The translations under genes were made by a program, and so were the position numbers. A DNA stretch of 64,000 nt from CAVYXZ01 sp965223835 (GTDB lineage Bacteria > Chloroflexota > Anaerolineae > Aggregatilineales > Phototrophicaceae). Where the stretch lies: NCBI GenBank assembly GCA_965223835.1, contig CBDCXQ010000001.1, positions 3,286,001-3,350,000 on the forward strand, written 5' to 3'. The notes below the pieces were generated by a model. The model did no database searches and was not told where the DNA came from. It was given only the letters and a program-made list of their open reading frames with translations. This document shows, in pieces, positions 51,776 through 59,843 of this stretch (positions are counted from its first letter, which is position 1; each line of letters starts with the position of its first letter).

Positions 51776-52990
51776 CTATAGTCCAGCATCCTGGCGCAGC
51801 GCTGCCGCCTTGTCAGTGCGTTCCCAGGGAACATCAATATCTTCGCGCCCAAAGTGACCATACGCCGCCACTTGCTGGTAGATGGGCCGGCGCAAGTCCA
51901 GATCCCGGATAATAGCGGCGGGACGCATATCAAAATGCTTGCGAATCAACGCTTCTATCTGGTCTTCCGGGATATTATTGGTGCCAAAGGTCTCCACCGC
52001 CAGTGAGGTTGGCTCTGCAACACCAATCGCATAAGAAACTTGCAGCTCAAACCGTGAAGCCAAGCCTGCTGCAACGACGTTCTTGGCAACATAGCGGGCC
52101 ATATAGGCCGCACTGCGGTCCACCTTCGTCGGATCTTTGCCCGAAAATGCGCCGCCACCATGACGGGCCACCCCGCCATAAGTATCAACGATGATTTTAC
52201 GCCCAGTCAGTCCAGCATCGCCTAACGGCCCACCAGTCACGAATCGCCCGGTCGGATTCACAAAGATGCGCGTATCATCATCAACCAGTCCATCGGGCGC
52301 AACCTTCATGATGACATCTTCGATAACCTGTTCGCGAATCTCCTCTTGCGAGATGTCCGGCGCGTGCTGCGTTGAAATTACAATGGCATCAATTCGCTTG
52401 GGCTTACCGTGCGCATATTCTACCGTCACCTGACTCTTGGCATCAGGCCGCAGCCAATCCATTTCGCCATGCCTGCGGGCTTCAGCCAGTCGCCGGGTGA
52501 GTTTGTGTGCCAACGACATCGTGAGTGGCATCAATTCCGGGGTTTCATCACAGGCAAACCCGATCATCATGCCCTGATCGCCAGCACCAGTCGCGGCAAT
52601 TTCAGCCTCCAACATGCGACCTTCACGAGCCTCCAACGCTTTATCCACGCCCTGTGCAATATCAGGCGATTGTTCCTTAATCGAGACAATTACGCCGCAG
52701 GTTTCGTAATCAAAACCATATTTACCCCGGGTATAACCGATGCGCTTTACTGTCTCGCGGGCGATCTTGTCAATATCGACATAGGCACTGGTGCTGATCT
52801 CGCCCATGACCACCACGAGACCGGTCGTTGTTGCCGTCTCACAGGCAACCCGTGCGTTCGGATCCTGTTCCAGAATCGCATCCAGAATGGCATCTGAAAT
52901 CTGGTCACACATCTTGTCAGGATGACCTTCAGACACTGATTCTGACGTAAAGAAATAGCGAGGTGACGTCATGAATGTCAAATTTGCCAC
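51776..52990 (-). CDS. metK: S-adenosylmethionine synthetase
   Basis: Makes SAM from methionine and ATP. The 404-residue protein contains FFTSESVSEGHPDKMCDQ (ATP site) and the GAGDQG hexapeptide, then GGGAFSGKDPTKVDRSAAY, the second signature, followed by EIFGTNNI-like VETFGTNNIPED. A reading frame reaches 53098, through the terminator, but AAGGAG nine bases before the GTG at 52990 fixes the start. A SAM-I riboswitch and terminator precede it. An HD-domain gene follows in the same transcript. Confidence 0.95.
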   Translation of the reverse strand: MANLTFMTSPRYFFTSESVSEGHPDKMCDQISDAILDAILEQDPNARVACETATTTGLVVVMGEISTSAYVDIDKIARETVKRIGYTRGKYGFDYETCGVIVSIKEQSPDIAQGVDKALEAREGRMLEAEIAATGAGDQGMMIGFACDETPELMPLTMSLAHKLTRRLAEARRHGEMDWLRPDAKSQVTVEYAHGKPKRIDAIVISTQHAPDISQEEIREQVIEDVIMKVAPDGLVDDDTRIFVNPTGRFVTGGPLGDAGLTGRKIIVDTYGGVARHGGGAFSGKDPTKVDRSAAYMARYVAKNVVAAGLASRFELQVSYAIGVAEPTSLAVETFGTNNIPEDQIEALIRKHFDMRPAAIIRDLDLRRPIYQQVAAYGHFGREDIDVPWERTDKAAALRQDAGL

Positions 52991-53055
52991 GTGTTTCTGC
53001 TCCTTGCTGTGAATTGTCATGCGCCAAAAAGTTAGCCACGCCAACATAACAAGCA

Positions 53056-53086
53056 AATAAAAACGTCTCTCCGGGTTGAAGAGACG
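53056..53086 (-). terminator. Terminator of the SAM riboswitch
   Basis: CGTCTCT/AGAGACG stem with a T-rich tract (complement of 53056-53063) on the minus strand, immediately downstream of the aptamer and ahead of metK. With SAM bound it should form and stop transcription. Confidence 0.85.
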
Positions 53087-53093
53087 CGACTGG

Positions 53094-53197
53094 CTCATCT
53101 TCCAGAGTCACAAACCCTGCCGGACTTGGCACCTTCCCGACGCTTTGGGGGTTGCCGCAACTTCACCGGGCCGGTTCCCTCAGTTGCTCAGAATGAG
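53094..53197 (-). promoter_or_regulatory. SAM-I riboswitch (S-box) upstream of metK
   Basis: On the minus strand the P1 strands CTCATT (53192-53197) and GATGAG (53094-53099) close a core with GAGGGAACCGGCCC, GGTGAAG, CGGCAACC, GGTGCCAAGTCC and GGCAGG. All are the conserved S-box elements, including the K-turn-containing P2 and the SAM-contacting P3. It sits between promoter and terminator, so metK is turned off when SAM is plentiful. Confidence 0.9.
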
Positions 53198-53219
53198 TAA
53201 GATATTATTATGAAACAGT

Positions 53220-53248
53220 ACTATAGCATAGATGTCAGACAGTAGCAA
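53220..53248 (-). promoter_or_regulatory. Promoter of metK
   Basis: Minus-strand TTGCTA (53243-53248), 17 bases, TATAGT (53220-53225). Transcription would begin near 53213, 16 bases before the riboswitch. Confidence 0.65.
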
Positions 53249-53293
53249 CCGAACAAATCGACAATTATTGCGTCAAATTATTGACTCGGGTAA

Positions 53294-53325
53294 TAAAAAA
53301 CGACCCGCAGTCAAGCAGGTCGTTT
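53294..53325 (-). terminator. Terminator after folE
   Basis: AAACGACC/GGTCGTTT is a perfect 8-bp stem with a T-rich tract on the minus strand, 20 bases after folE's stop. Confidence 0.8.
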
Positions 53326-53344
53326 ATCGTCTTTTTGTGAGACG

Positions 53345-54028
53345 CTAGAAGGGTGAATGGGCACCGACCCGGTTCAGGTGAGACATAAACTCGCCTCGAG
53401 TCTTCGAGTCGTTACGGAAAGTCCCCAGCATCGCGCTGGTGGTCATGCTGGAGTCGTGCTTCTTGACGCCCCGCATCATTGAGCACATATGAACCCCCTC
53501 CAACACAACGGCGACCCCCTGTGGTTCCAGCACCTCATTAATGAAATCAGCGATCTGATGCGTCATGCGCTCCTGCACTTGCAACCGCCGCGCAAACATA
53601 TCAACAATTCGCGGAATCTTTGATAGGCCGATGACTTTACCACTGGAAATATAGGCTACATGTGCCCGACCAATAAACGGCAACATATGATGCTCACATA
53701 GGCTATAAAATTCGATGTCGCGCACGATGACCATATCGTCATAGTCAACACTGAAGATCGCGTCGTTAATCAGCTTGACCGGATCCGTCCGATAGCCGCT
53801 GAGCAATTCTTCATAAGCCCGGGCCACCCGCTTCGGGGTACTCAACAAGCCTTCGCGGTCAACATCTTCACCAACTGCCGCCAGGATTTCGGTCGTCGCT
53901 GCTGCGATCCGATCATGATCGACCGACGGCAGATTCAAGCCAAATGATTCAAGAAAATCTTCCGAAGCCAGCTTAACATCGATTGTGCTTTCCTGCGGAT
54001 GATTATGATTATTACCATTTGAACTCAT
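53345..54028 (-). CDS. folE: GTP cyclohydrolase I (type IA)
   Basis: First step of folate/tetrahydropterin synthesis: GTP to 7,8-dihydroneopterin triphosphate. The 227-residue length and motifs fit FolE1: LLSTPKRVARAYEELLSGY, the zinc ligands Cys111 and His114 in SLCEHHMLPF, Cys182 in EGVHMCSMMRG, and IGLSKIPRIVDMFARRLQ. The about 30 N-terminal residues are disordered (SSNGNNHNH). Divergent from folB; a terminator follows. Confidence 0.95.
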   Translation of the reverse strand: MSSNGNNHNHPQESTIDVKLASEDFLESFGLNLPSVDHDRIAAATTEILAAVGEDVDREGLLSTPKRVARAYEELLSGYRTDPVKLINDAIFSVDYDDMVIVRDIEFYSLCEHHMLPFIGRAHVAYISSGKVIGLSKIPRIVDMFARRLQVQERMTHQIADFINEVLEPQGVAVVLEGVHMCSMMRGVKKHDSSMTTSAMLGTFRNDSKTRGEFMSHLNRVGAHSPF

Positions 54029-54168
54029 CGTTTTTCCGCTTTCTATTATGCAATCTCGCTTCGACTATAACAGAGAAATTCAATTCGAAGGACAAATCTC
54101 AGCCAAACTTAAGCAGCAATTAATGAACAACTAACCAACTTTCACAACGTTTTGAACACAGTATAAGC

Positions 54169-54197
54169 TTGCCGTGCGCTAGACGTCAGGCTACTAT
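54169..54197 (+). promoter_or_regulatory. Candidate promoter of folB-folK
   Basis: TTGCCG (54169-54174), 17 bases, TACTAT (54192-54197). It would start transcription near 54204. Confidence 0.45.
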
Positions 54198-54265
54198 GTT
54201 TAGATGCAAATCATACAATGAAACTTACAGACCGGCGTGTTAGATTATCATATGAGAATAAGGCA

Positions 54266-54631
54266 ATGGACATAATCGAAATCAACAACCTGCGCCTCCG
54301 TTGCATTATCGGCTTTAGTGCCCATGAGCGCAAAGATCGTCAGGATGTCGTCATTAACCTGCGCATCGGCACCGATATGCACACGGCAGGTGAAACAGAT
54401 CGCCCGGATGACGCTTTCAATTACCGCACCGTAACCAAAGCGATTATTCAGCATGTTGAAGCATCCGAATATTTGCTGGTTGAGAAGCTGGCAACCGCTA
54501 TTGCACGCATCTGTGTGGTCGATCATCAGGCGCCCTATGTAGAAGTACGTGTCCACAAACCCGGCGCGTTGCGTTTTGCGGATACGGTCGGTGTGGTGAT
54601 TGAAAGAGGTCCCGATGATTTCGTCAGTTGA
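54266..54631 (+). CDS. folB: Dihydroneopterin aldolase
   Basis: Splits 7,8-dihydroneopterin to hydroxymethyl-dihydropterin and glycolaldehyde. The 121-residue length matches the family; motifs are IIEINNLRLRCIIGFSAHERK with the Glu of the active site, FNYRTVTKAI, SEYLLVEKLATAI and VRVHKPGAL with the catalytic lysine. A longer frame from 54218 is possible but would add 16 residues not usual in FolB. It overlaps the folK-Nudix gene by 17 bases, so translation is coupled. Confidence 0.9.
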   Translation: MDIIEINNLRLRCIIGFSAHERKDRQDVVINLRIGTDMHTAGETDRPDDAFNYRTVTKAIIQHVEASEYLLVEKLATAIARICVVDHQAPYVEVRVHKPGALRFADTVGVVIERGPDDFVS

Positions 54632-55562
54632 GGCATTTATCAGCCTGGGTTCCAATATTGAGCCTCACAAGAATCTGGCAGCAGCGATCACCCTGCTACG
54701 AGAGCATTGCCTGGTCCTCGCGCAATCAGCCATATATCGCACGCCGCCTCAGGGGTTGACCGACCAGGATGATTTTTTGAACACGGCTGTCAAAATCCAG
54801 ACTACGCTATCGCCCACAGCATTCAAGACACAGGTTATCAACGAGATCGAGCAAAAATTGGGCCGGGTGCGTGACCCACACAACAAAAACGCGCCACGCA
54901 CGATTGACCTGGATATTGCCCTGTGGGGTGACGCTGTACTCGATTATGGTGACAAACCCTGGCATATCCCCGACCCGGATATTGTCCGCTTCGCCCATGT
55001 CGCGCTGCCTTTAGCCGATCTCGCCCCAGACGCCATTCACCCAGAAACGGGTCAAATGCTGGCAGCGATTGCCGCCAATTTAGATGCCACCGGCATCCAG
55101 CGCGAACTCCTGGAACCCGCTACTGACACACTGTATATCGTCAATATCGAAGGCGCTATCTGGCATGACGGACGCTATCTGGCCGTTGTTCGTGGCGAAG
55201 AAGAAGAGCATGCTGCGGGATTAATCGGTTTTGTGGGCGGCAAAGTTGAAGGTTCCGCCGCACAAATGCCCAATATTTTCGAGACGACCCTGCGCCGGGA
55301 AATCCGTGAAGAGGTTGACCTTGAAGTCAACAACATCACCTATGCGCATAGCGCCATGTTCGCGGCGGGTGGCGTCACGGTCATTAATGTGGTCATGCTG
55401 TGTCAATATGCATCCGGTGACATCGTGATAAACGATCCAGGCGAAGTCGCTGATGCATTGTGGCTGACACCAACTGAGATTGCGGACAACCCCCGCACAC
55501 CACCCTGGATTAAAGAATATTTACGTATTATTGAAAAGGTTCGCGCAACACTGGGGTGGTAA
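54615..55562 (+). CDS. folK: HPPK (FolK) fused to a Nudix hydrolase domain
   Basis: Residues 1-160 are hydroxymethyl-dihydropterin pyrophosphokinase: ISLGSN (9-14), RDPHNKNAPRTIDLDIALWG with the metal Asp98 and Asp100, and FAHVALPLADLAP. Residues about 172-310 are a Nudix domain. Its box is GGKVEG...FETTLRREIREEVDLEV (208-238), with the REUXEE part at 228-233 and an insertion of a few residues before it; the final Gly of the box is Asp. AAAGAGG lies before the ATG at 54615. The Nudix part could be the dihydroneopterin triphosphate pyrophosphatase (FolQ step), since folE and folB flank it. Confidence 0.85.
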   Translation: MISSVEAFISLGSNIEPHKNLAAAITLLREHCLVLAQSAIYRTPPQGLTDQDDFLNTAVKIQTTLSPTAFKTQVINEIEQKLGRVRDPHNKNAPRTIDLDIALWGDAVLDYGDKPWHIPDPDIVRFAHVALPLADLAPDAIHPETGQMLAAIAANLDATGIQRELLEPATDTLYIVNIEGAIWHDGRYLAVVRGEEEEHAAGLIGFVGGKVEGSAAQMPNIFETTLRREIREEVDLEVNNITYAHSAMFAAGGVTVINVVMLCQYASGDIVINDPGEVADALWLTPTEIADNPRTPPWIKEYLRIIEKVRATLGW

Positions 55563-55682
55563 GAATGAGGCCTTTCTACTCTCTAATCTAACAGCCCTAT
55601 CATTAAGGCAGATACTATCAGCTATTTGAAATTTGCTCATCGATAGTGATATTGCGTAAACTCGGACGAATAACCTGAACGG

Positions 55683-56354
55683 ATGGCAAATATGCAATAC
55701 TGGCAACCAGATTCTACGGTGATTGTCCGCAACATTGCCCGTTCTGACGGCACGGTGACAACAGCACTGCCAACAATTGTCTTACAGGATAATGAATCCC
55801 TTCTCGTCCTCTATATTCCGACTGGTACAGCATTCAAAAACAACTGGGTGGTCCCACCTGAGCAACGGGTCGCATCAGTTGACAATATCGTGCCTTCCAG
55901 CCAGCGCCAGTATCAAGATGTAACGATGAGAAGCGATTCGCTGCGATTGTATTTACCCAGCAAAGGGTTTTCAGTGGGGCTTTCCTTCAATAACACCGGT
56001 AAATTTCTGTCCTGGTATGGCAACCTCGAAGCGCCCTTCAGACGCACCCGATTAGGCATCGACACGAGGGATTTTGCGCTGGATGTGATCGCCTATCCTG
56101 ATGGTCGCTGGCACTGGAAAGACGAAGCTGAGTTTCAGCGGCGACTTGAGATCGGCATCGACTCACCGGAGCATCAGACAAGGGTACGTGCCGCCGGACA
56201 GGAATTTATCGATCGTTTTAAGCGGAATGACTGGCCGTTTAATGCGGGTTGGCAAGCCTGGCGACCGACGAAAAACTTCAACCCACGCGAACTCCCTGAC
56301 GATTGGGCCGCTGGCCTGGGTACCCATAAACCGCTCACGAATGCGGTCTGGTGA
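55683..56354 (+). CDS. DUF402 domain protein (FomD/Ntdp-like)
   Basis: The 223-residue protein has the DUF402 pattern: VIVRNIARSDGTVTTALPTI, then FALDVIAYPDGRWHWKDEAEFQRRLE and ISPEHQTRVRAAGQEFIDRF-like SPEHQTRVRAAGQEFIDRF. The acidic DxxxxxDGxWxWKDE set binds metals, as in FomD and the nucleoside tri/diphosphatase Ntdp. It stands apart, 120 bases after folK. The substrate is probably a nucleotide or nucleotidyl-linked compound. Confidence 0.8.
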   Translation: MANMQYWQPDSTVIVRNIARSDGTVTTALPTIVLQDNESLLVLYIPTGTAFKNNWVVPPEQRVASVDNIVPSSQRQYQDVTMRSDSLRLYLPSKGFSVGLSFNNTGKFLSWYGNLEAPFRRTRLGIDTRDFALDVIAYPDGRWHWKDEAEFQRRLEIGIDSPEHQTRVRAAGQEFIDRFKRNDWPFNAGWQAWRPTKNFNPRELPDDWAAGLGTHKPLTNAVW

Positions 56355-56463
56355 TTGTCCCCGCCCAAATACGCCTTAGCTACGTCGCGCCGACATACCC
56401 TAGCCGAACGTTTGCATTCAGGTACAATAGCGCCGCATTGTGGTAGGGAGGAAAACGCTTACC

Positions 56464-57120
56464 ATGAATCTAATGGATTATGTCAGTATCCTGCTGCGCC
56501 GGGGTTGGATTATGGTCTTGTTGGCGGTGATCGCTGCCGCCAGTGCCTACTTCATCAGCCGCCAGCAAACGCCTGTTTATCGCTCCACGCAGCGGGTCTT
56601 AATGCAGCCAACGCGCGCTGATCTGGGCCTGACCGAAGCCAGCAAGACGTTGTTAGGCAATCAAGTTGCCTATCTGGATAGTGAATTCCGCGCCCAGGAA
56701 GTCATTGATTCCCTGCAACTCGACATGACCGCGGGGGAACTCAAGAGCAAAGTCACCATTGCGCCCGACCCACTCAACCTTACCATTCAGATTGATGTCG
56801 ATTTATCCGACGGCAATCTCGCCAATGATGTTGCCCGCGAATGGGGCAATCTACTCATTCAATATCGCAACCAGGAAAATCAACGTGCCCGCCGCGAAGA
56901 TCATATCAATGCCAGCTTGCAAGATAACGCCCGCTTCAGTCAACTGCGCCCGCGCATGTTCCTGAACACACTGGCCGGGGCCATTCTGGGCTTGATTATG
57001 GGCGGGGTCGTCGTTTTCGTGCTGGAATTCCTGGAAAGCAGCGTCGTCCGCAGCCGTGACGACCTGGAACGCAGCGCCGACATCCCGGTCCTGGCAAGCA
57101 TTCCCCACGTCGAAGGATAA
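56464..57120 (+). CDS. Chain-length determinant (Wzz/CapA-type) membrane protein
   Basis: The 218-residue protein has two membrane helices, near residues 13-33 (RGWIMVLLAVIAAASAYFIS) and 163-185 (LAGAILGLIMGGVVVFVLEFL), around an external domain. That is the Wzz/polysaccharide co-polymerase shape that controls polymer length. It ends RSADIPVLASIPHVEG, the cytoplasmic lead to the kinase. The kinase gene follows five bases later. GGAGG lies upstream of the ATG at 56464. Confidence 0.8.
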   Translation: MNLMDYVSILLRRGWIMVLLAVIAAASAYFISRQQTPVYRSTQRVLMQPTRADLGLTEASKTLLGNQVAYLDSEFRAQEVIDSLQLDMTAGELKSKVTIAPDPLNLTIQIDVDLSDGNLANDVAREWGNLLIQYRNQENQRARREDHINASLQDNARFSQLRPRMFLNTLAGAILGLIMGGVVVFVLEFLESSVVRSRDDLERSADIPVLASIPHVEG

Positions 57121-57125
57121 ATTTC

Positions 57126-57782
57126 ATGGCCGACAAACAACTCATCACGCTGGCAGAACCGCGTGCCACTGCCGCCGAAGCCTATCGCACACTGCGCACT
57201 AACCTCATGTTCAGCAGCGTTGAAAAACCGATCACGACGCTGCTGGTCTCATCACCAGCGGAAAGCGAAGGCAAAAGCACCGTGCTGGCGAATCTGGCGG
57301 TGACGTTCGCCCAGGGAGGGCACAAAACAATCATTGTCGATTGCGATTTACGCCGTCCTGCTCAGCACGAAATCTGGGGTATTCCTAATGAGCAAGGCCT
57401 GACAACGATGATGGTTGAGACCGCCGCGTTAGCCAACCCACCGCTGGCAAATACTTCAGTTGAGAATTTACAGGTCCTACCTGCCGGGCCGCCACCACCT
57501 GCGCCCGCCGATTTGCTGGGCAGCCAACGCATGGATGAGATCATTGGCCTGCTCAAAGCGCGGGCCAGCTATATCCTGTTCGACAGCCCGCCAGTGCTGG
57601 CAGTGACAGACGCAGCGTTGCTCGGTTCGCGGCTGGATGGGGTGTTGCTGGTCGTCCGTGCTGGACACACCCGCCGCGAACATACCCTGCGTGCCAAAGA
57701 AGCACTGCAACGAGTCAATGTCCGCATCGTGGGTGCGGTCCTCAGCAACGCCCCACGTGAACGCACAACTGGCTATTATTAG
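57126..57782 (+). CDS. Bacterial tyrosine kinase (CpsD/CapB type)
   Basis: The 218-residue ParA/MinD-like kinase has Walker A SPAESEGKST, Walker A' VDCDLRRP and Walker B ILFDSPPVLAVTDAALLG. The C-terminal tyrosine tail is only TTGYY, so the cluster is minimal. With the Wzz-like gene upstream it forms the split BY-kinase pair that steers capsule or exopolysaccharide export. No polymerase or flippase gene is in the window. GAAGGA precedes the ATG. Confidence 0.85.
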   Translation: MADKQLITLAEPRATAAEAYRTLRTNLMFSSVEKPITTLLVSSPAESEGKSTVLANLAVTFAQGGHKTIIVDCDLRRPAQHEIWGIPNEQGLTTMMVETAALANPPLANTSVENLQVLPAGPPPPAPADLLGSQRMDEIIGLLKARASYILFDSPPVLAVTDAALLGSRLDGVLLVVRAGHTRREHTLRAKEALQRVNVRIVGAVLSNAPRERTTGYY

Positions 57783-57790
57783 GAACTATC

Positions 57791-59104
57791 ATGCCACAAA
57801 CCAAACAGTCATTTGAACGCCAGGTCACAGCAACCTCCAGCCTGAATTATCTCCTGTACCTTCCACCAGACTATTCGGCTCAATCAGACTGGCCGCTCAT
57901 TATCTTCTTACATGGCTACGGTGAACGCGGCGACGATCTCGAATTGCTCACTAAAAACGGGTTGCCCAAAAACATCGCTGCCGGTGAAGACTATCCCTTT
58001 ATCATCGCATCCCCCCAATGCCCGGAAACGACAACATGGCCGGAGCAAGTCACCGAACTCAACGGATTGCTGGACCACCTGATCGAAAAATATGACGTGG
58101 ATACCGAGCGAGTGTATCTCACCGGGTTAAGCATGGGCGGTTATGGCACGTGGTTCTGGGCATCAAAATCACCCGAACGTTTTGCGGCCATCGCGCCTAT
58201 CTGTGGCGGTGGTGGCTGGTGGATGGCCCAAAAACTCATCAATATGCCCATCTGGGTTTTTCACGGTGATGCTGATCCAGTTGTGCCTTTGATCGAATCA
58301 GAACTCATGGTCAATCGCATTCGAACCGCCGGTGGTGCCGTAAAGTTCACGGTCTATCCCGGTGTAGAGCACGATTCCTGGACCGAGACTTACAACAACC
58401 CGGCACTGTATGAATGGTTCCTGAACTATCCGCTTGCCGATCAAAAACCGATGCATGCCAAAACCTTCGCCACTGATGTGACGCGGCCAGCCGAACTCAA
58501 TTACTTGCTCTATTTGCCGCCAGATTATGACTCGCAGGACGAATGGCCGCTCATTCTCTTTCTACATGGTCGTGGTGAACGCGGCAGCGATCTGGAAGCT
58601 GTTGCTCAAGAAGGACTCCCCAAGCGCATCGCGGCTGGCGATCAATTCCCCTTCATTGTTGTTGCACCGCAATGTCCGATTACATCCTATTGGACGGAAG
58701 AAGTCGAAGCACTGAATGCCTTATTGGATTCGGTGATCGCCCAACACAAGGTTGATTCCACACGAGTGTATCTGACCGGTTTGAGCATGGGCGGGCGCGG
58801 CACCTGGCACCTGGCAACGCGCTATCCTGAACGCTTCGCCGCGATTGCCCCCATTTGTGGCGGTGGTGGCAATATTTGGATGGCTCACGAACGGCTGGCT
58901 TCAATGCCAACCTGGATTTTTCATGGCGATGCTGATCCAGTCGTGCCGGTCATTGAGTCGCAACGGATGGCCGAGTGGCAGCAGGAAGCCGGGAACACCA
59001 ATGTGCGGCTAACGATTTATCCCGGTGTCGATCATGATTCATGGACACGGGCATATAACGACTCTGAACTCTACGAATGGTTTCTGAGCCGCCAGACGAC
59101 CTGA
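57791..59104 (+). CDS. Tandem-duplicated alpha/beta-hydrolase (esterase) protein
   Basis: The 437-residue protein is two copies of one alpha/beta-hydrolase domain of about 215 residues. Each holds LNYLLYLPPDY, LILFLHGRGERGSDLE-like text, the nucleophile in YLTGLSMGG (Ser), HGDADPVVP (Asp) and PGVEHDSW/PGVDHDSW (His). Both triads look complete. Single-domain relatives are predicted peptidase/phospholipase/carboxylesterase proteins (PHB-depolymerase-like). No signal peptide. Eight bases after the kinase gene. Confidence 0.85.
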   Translation: MPQTKQSFERQVTATSSLNYLLYLPPDYSAQSDWPLIIFLHGYGERGDDLELLTKNGLPKNIAAGEDYPFIIASPQCPETTTWPEQVTELNGLLDHLIEKYDVDTERVYLTGLSMGGYGTWFWASKSPERFAAIAPICGGGGWWMAQKLINMPIWVFHGDADPVVPLIESELMVNRIRTAGGAVKFTVYPGVEHDSWTETYNNPALYEWFLNYPLADQKPMHAKTFATDVTRPAELNYLLYLPPDYDSQDEWPLILFLHGRGERGSDLEAVAQEGLPKRIAAGDQFPFIVVAPQCPITSYWTEEVEALNALLDSVIAQHKVDSTRVYLTGLSMGGRGTWHLATRYPERFAAIAPICGGGGNIWMAHERLASMPTWIFHGDADPVVPVIESQRMAEWQQEAGNTNVRLTIYPGVDHDSWTRAYNDSELYEWFLSRQTT

Positions 59105-59122
59105 AAGGGTTAGGCACGGATT

Positions 59123-59692
59123 ATGCAATCTGACAACCCATTCACCATTATTGACCTCACCAATGCATTCGTTGAACAGACTGCCCAGGTGTTGTTCACA
59201 GGCTTCCATGACAATACCGATCACTGGCCGAATGCCTGGACCACATTGGACGAAGCCCGTGAAGAAGTGCTGGAGTCGTTAGAACCGGGACGCATTAGCC
59301 GCATAGCGATCATTGGCGATCAGGTTGTTGGCTGGATTGGTGGACAGGACAGCGGTTATGATGGCAACGTATGGGAACTCCATCCGCTGGTCGTACATCC
59401 TGATTTTCGCGGACAGGGGATTGCCACTGCACTGGTCGCAGACCTGGAGACTCGCGTTCGCAAGCGTGGTGCCATCACGTTGCAACTTGGTACCGACGAC
59501 GAAGACTTCTCCACCTCACTCGGCGGTGTTGATCTTTACCAGAACTTATGGCACTACATTCAAAATATCCAGAATCTGAATAATCATCCCTACACGTTCT
59601 ACCAGAAGCTTGGCTTTACCATCATCGGTGTCATGCCCGATGCCAATGGTCCCGGCAAACCTGACATTTACATGTCAAAGCGCCTGGATTAA
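59123..59692 (+). CDS. AAC(6')-Ii-like aminoglycoside N-acetyltransferase (GNAT)
   Basis: The 189-residue GNAT protein resembles the chromosomal AAC(6')-Ii family: VWELHPLVVHPDFRGQGIAT with the acetyl-CoA loop (96-101), ITLQLGTDDED, VDLYQNLWHYIQNIQNLNNH followed by PYTFYQKLGF and GVMPDANGPGKPDIYMSKR. In that family these positions hold the aminoglycoside and CoA sites. Resemblance is from memory of the sequence; substrate and resistance are unproven. It follows the esterase gene. Confidence 0.8.
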   Translation: MQSDNPFTIIDLTNAFVEQTAQVLFTGFHDNTDHWPNAWTTLDEAREEVLESLEPGRISRIAIIGDQVVGWIGGQDSGYDGNVWELHPLVVHPDFRGQGIATALVADLETRVRKRGAITLQLGTDDEDFSTSLGGVDLYQNLWHYIQNIQNLNNHPYTFYQKLGFTIIGVMPDANGPGKPDIYMSKRLD

Positions 59693-59843
59693 TCGCGGGA
59701 AAACCGAAAGAAGTATAAAAATCAGTGGCAAACCAGCAGCTTTTAGGTGACTGTTAGCCTATCATCCCCAAACTTGATGCGTATTCTACAACCTGTGCTA
59801 CGATACCTCTCAAACCGGCCTGAAGCGAGAAAAAGGAAAGAGA

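Noticed and set aside
52991..53098. Longer metK frame to 53098
   Set aside because: It would be translated from riboswitch and terminator RNA; a clear AAGGAG supports the GTG at 52990.
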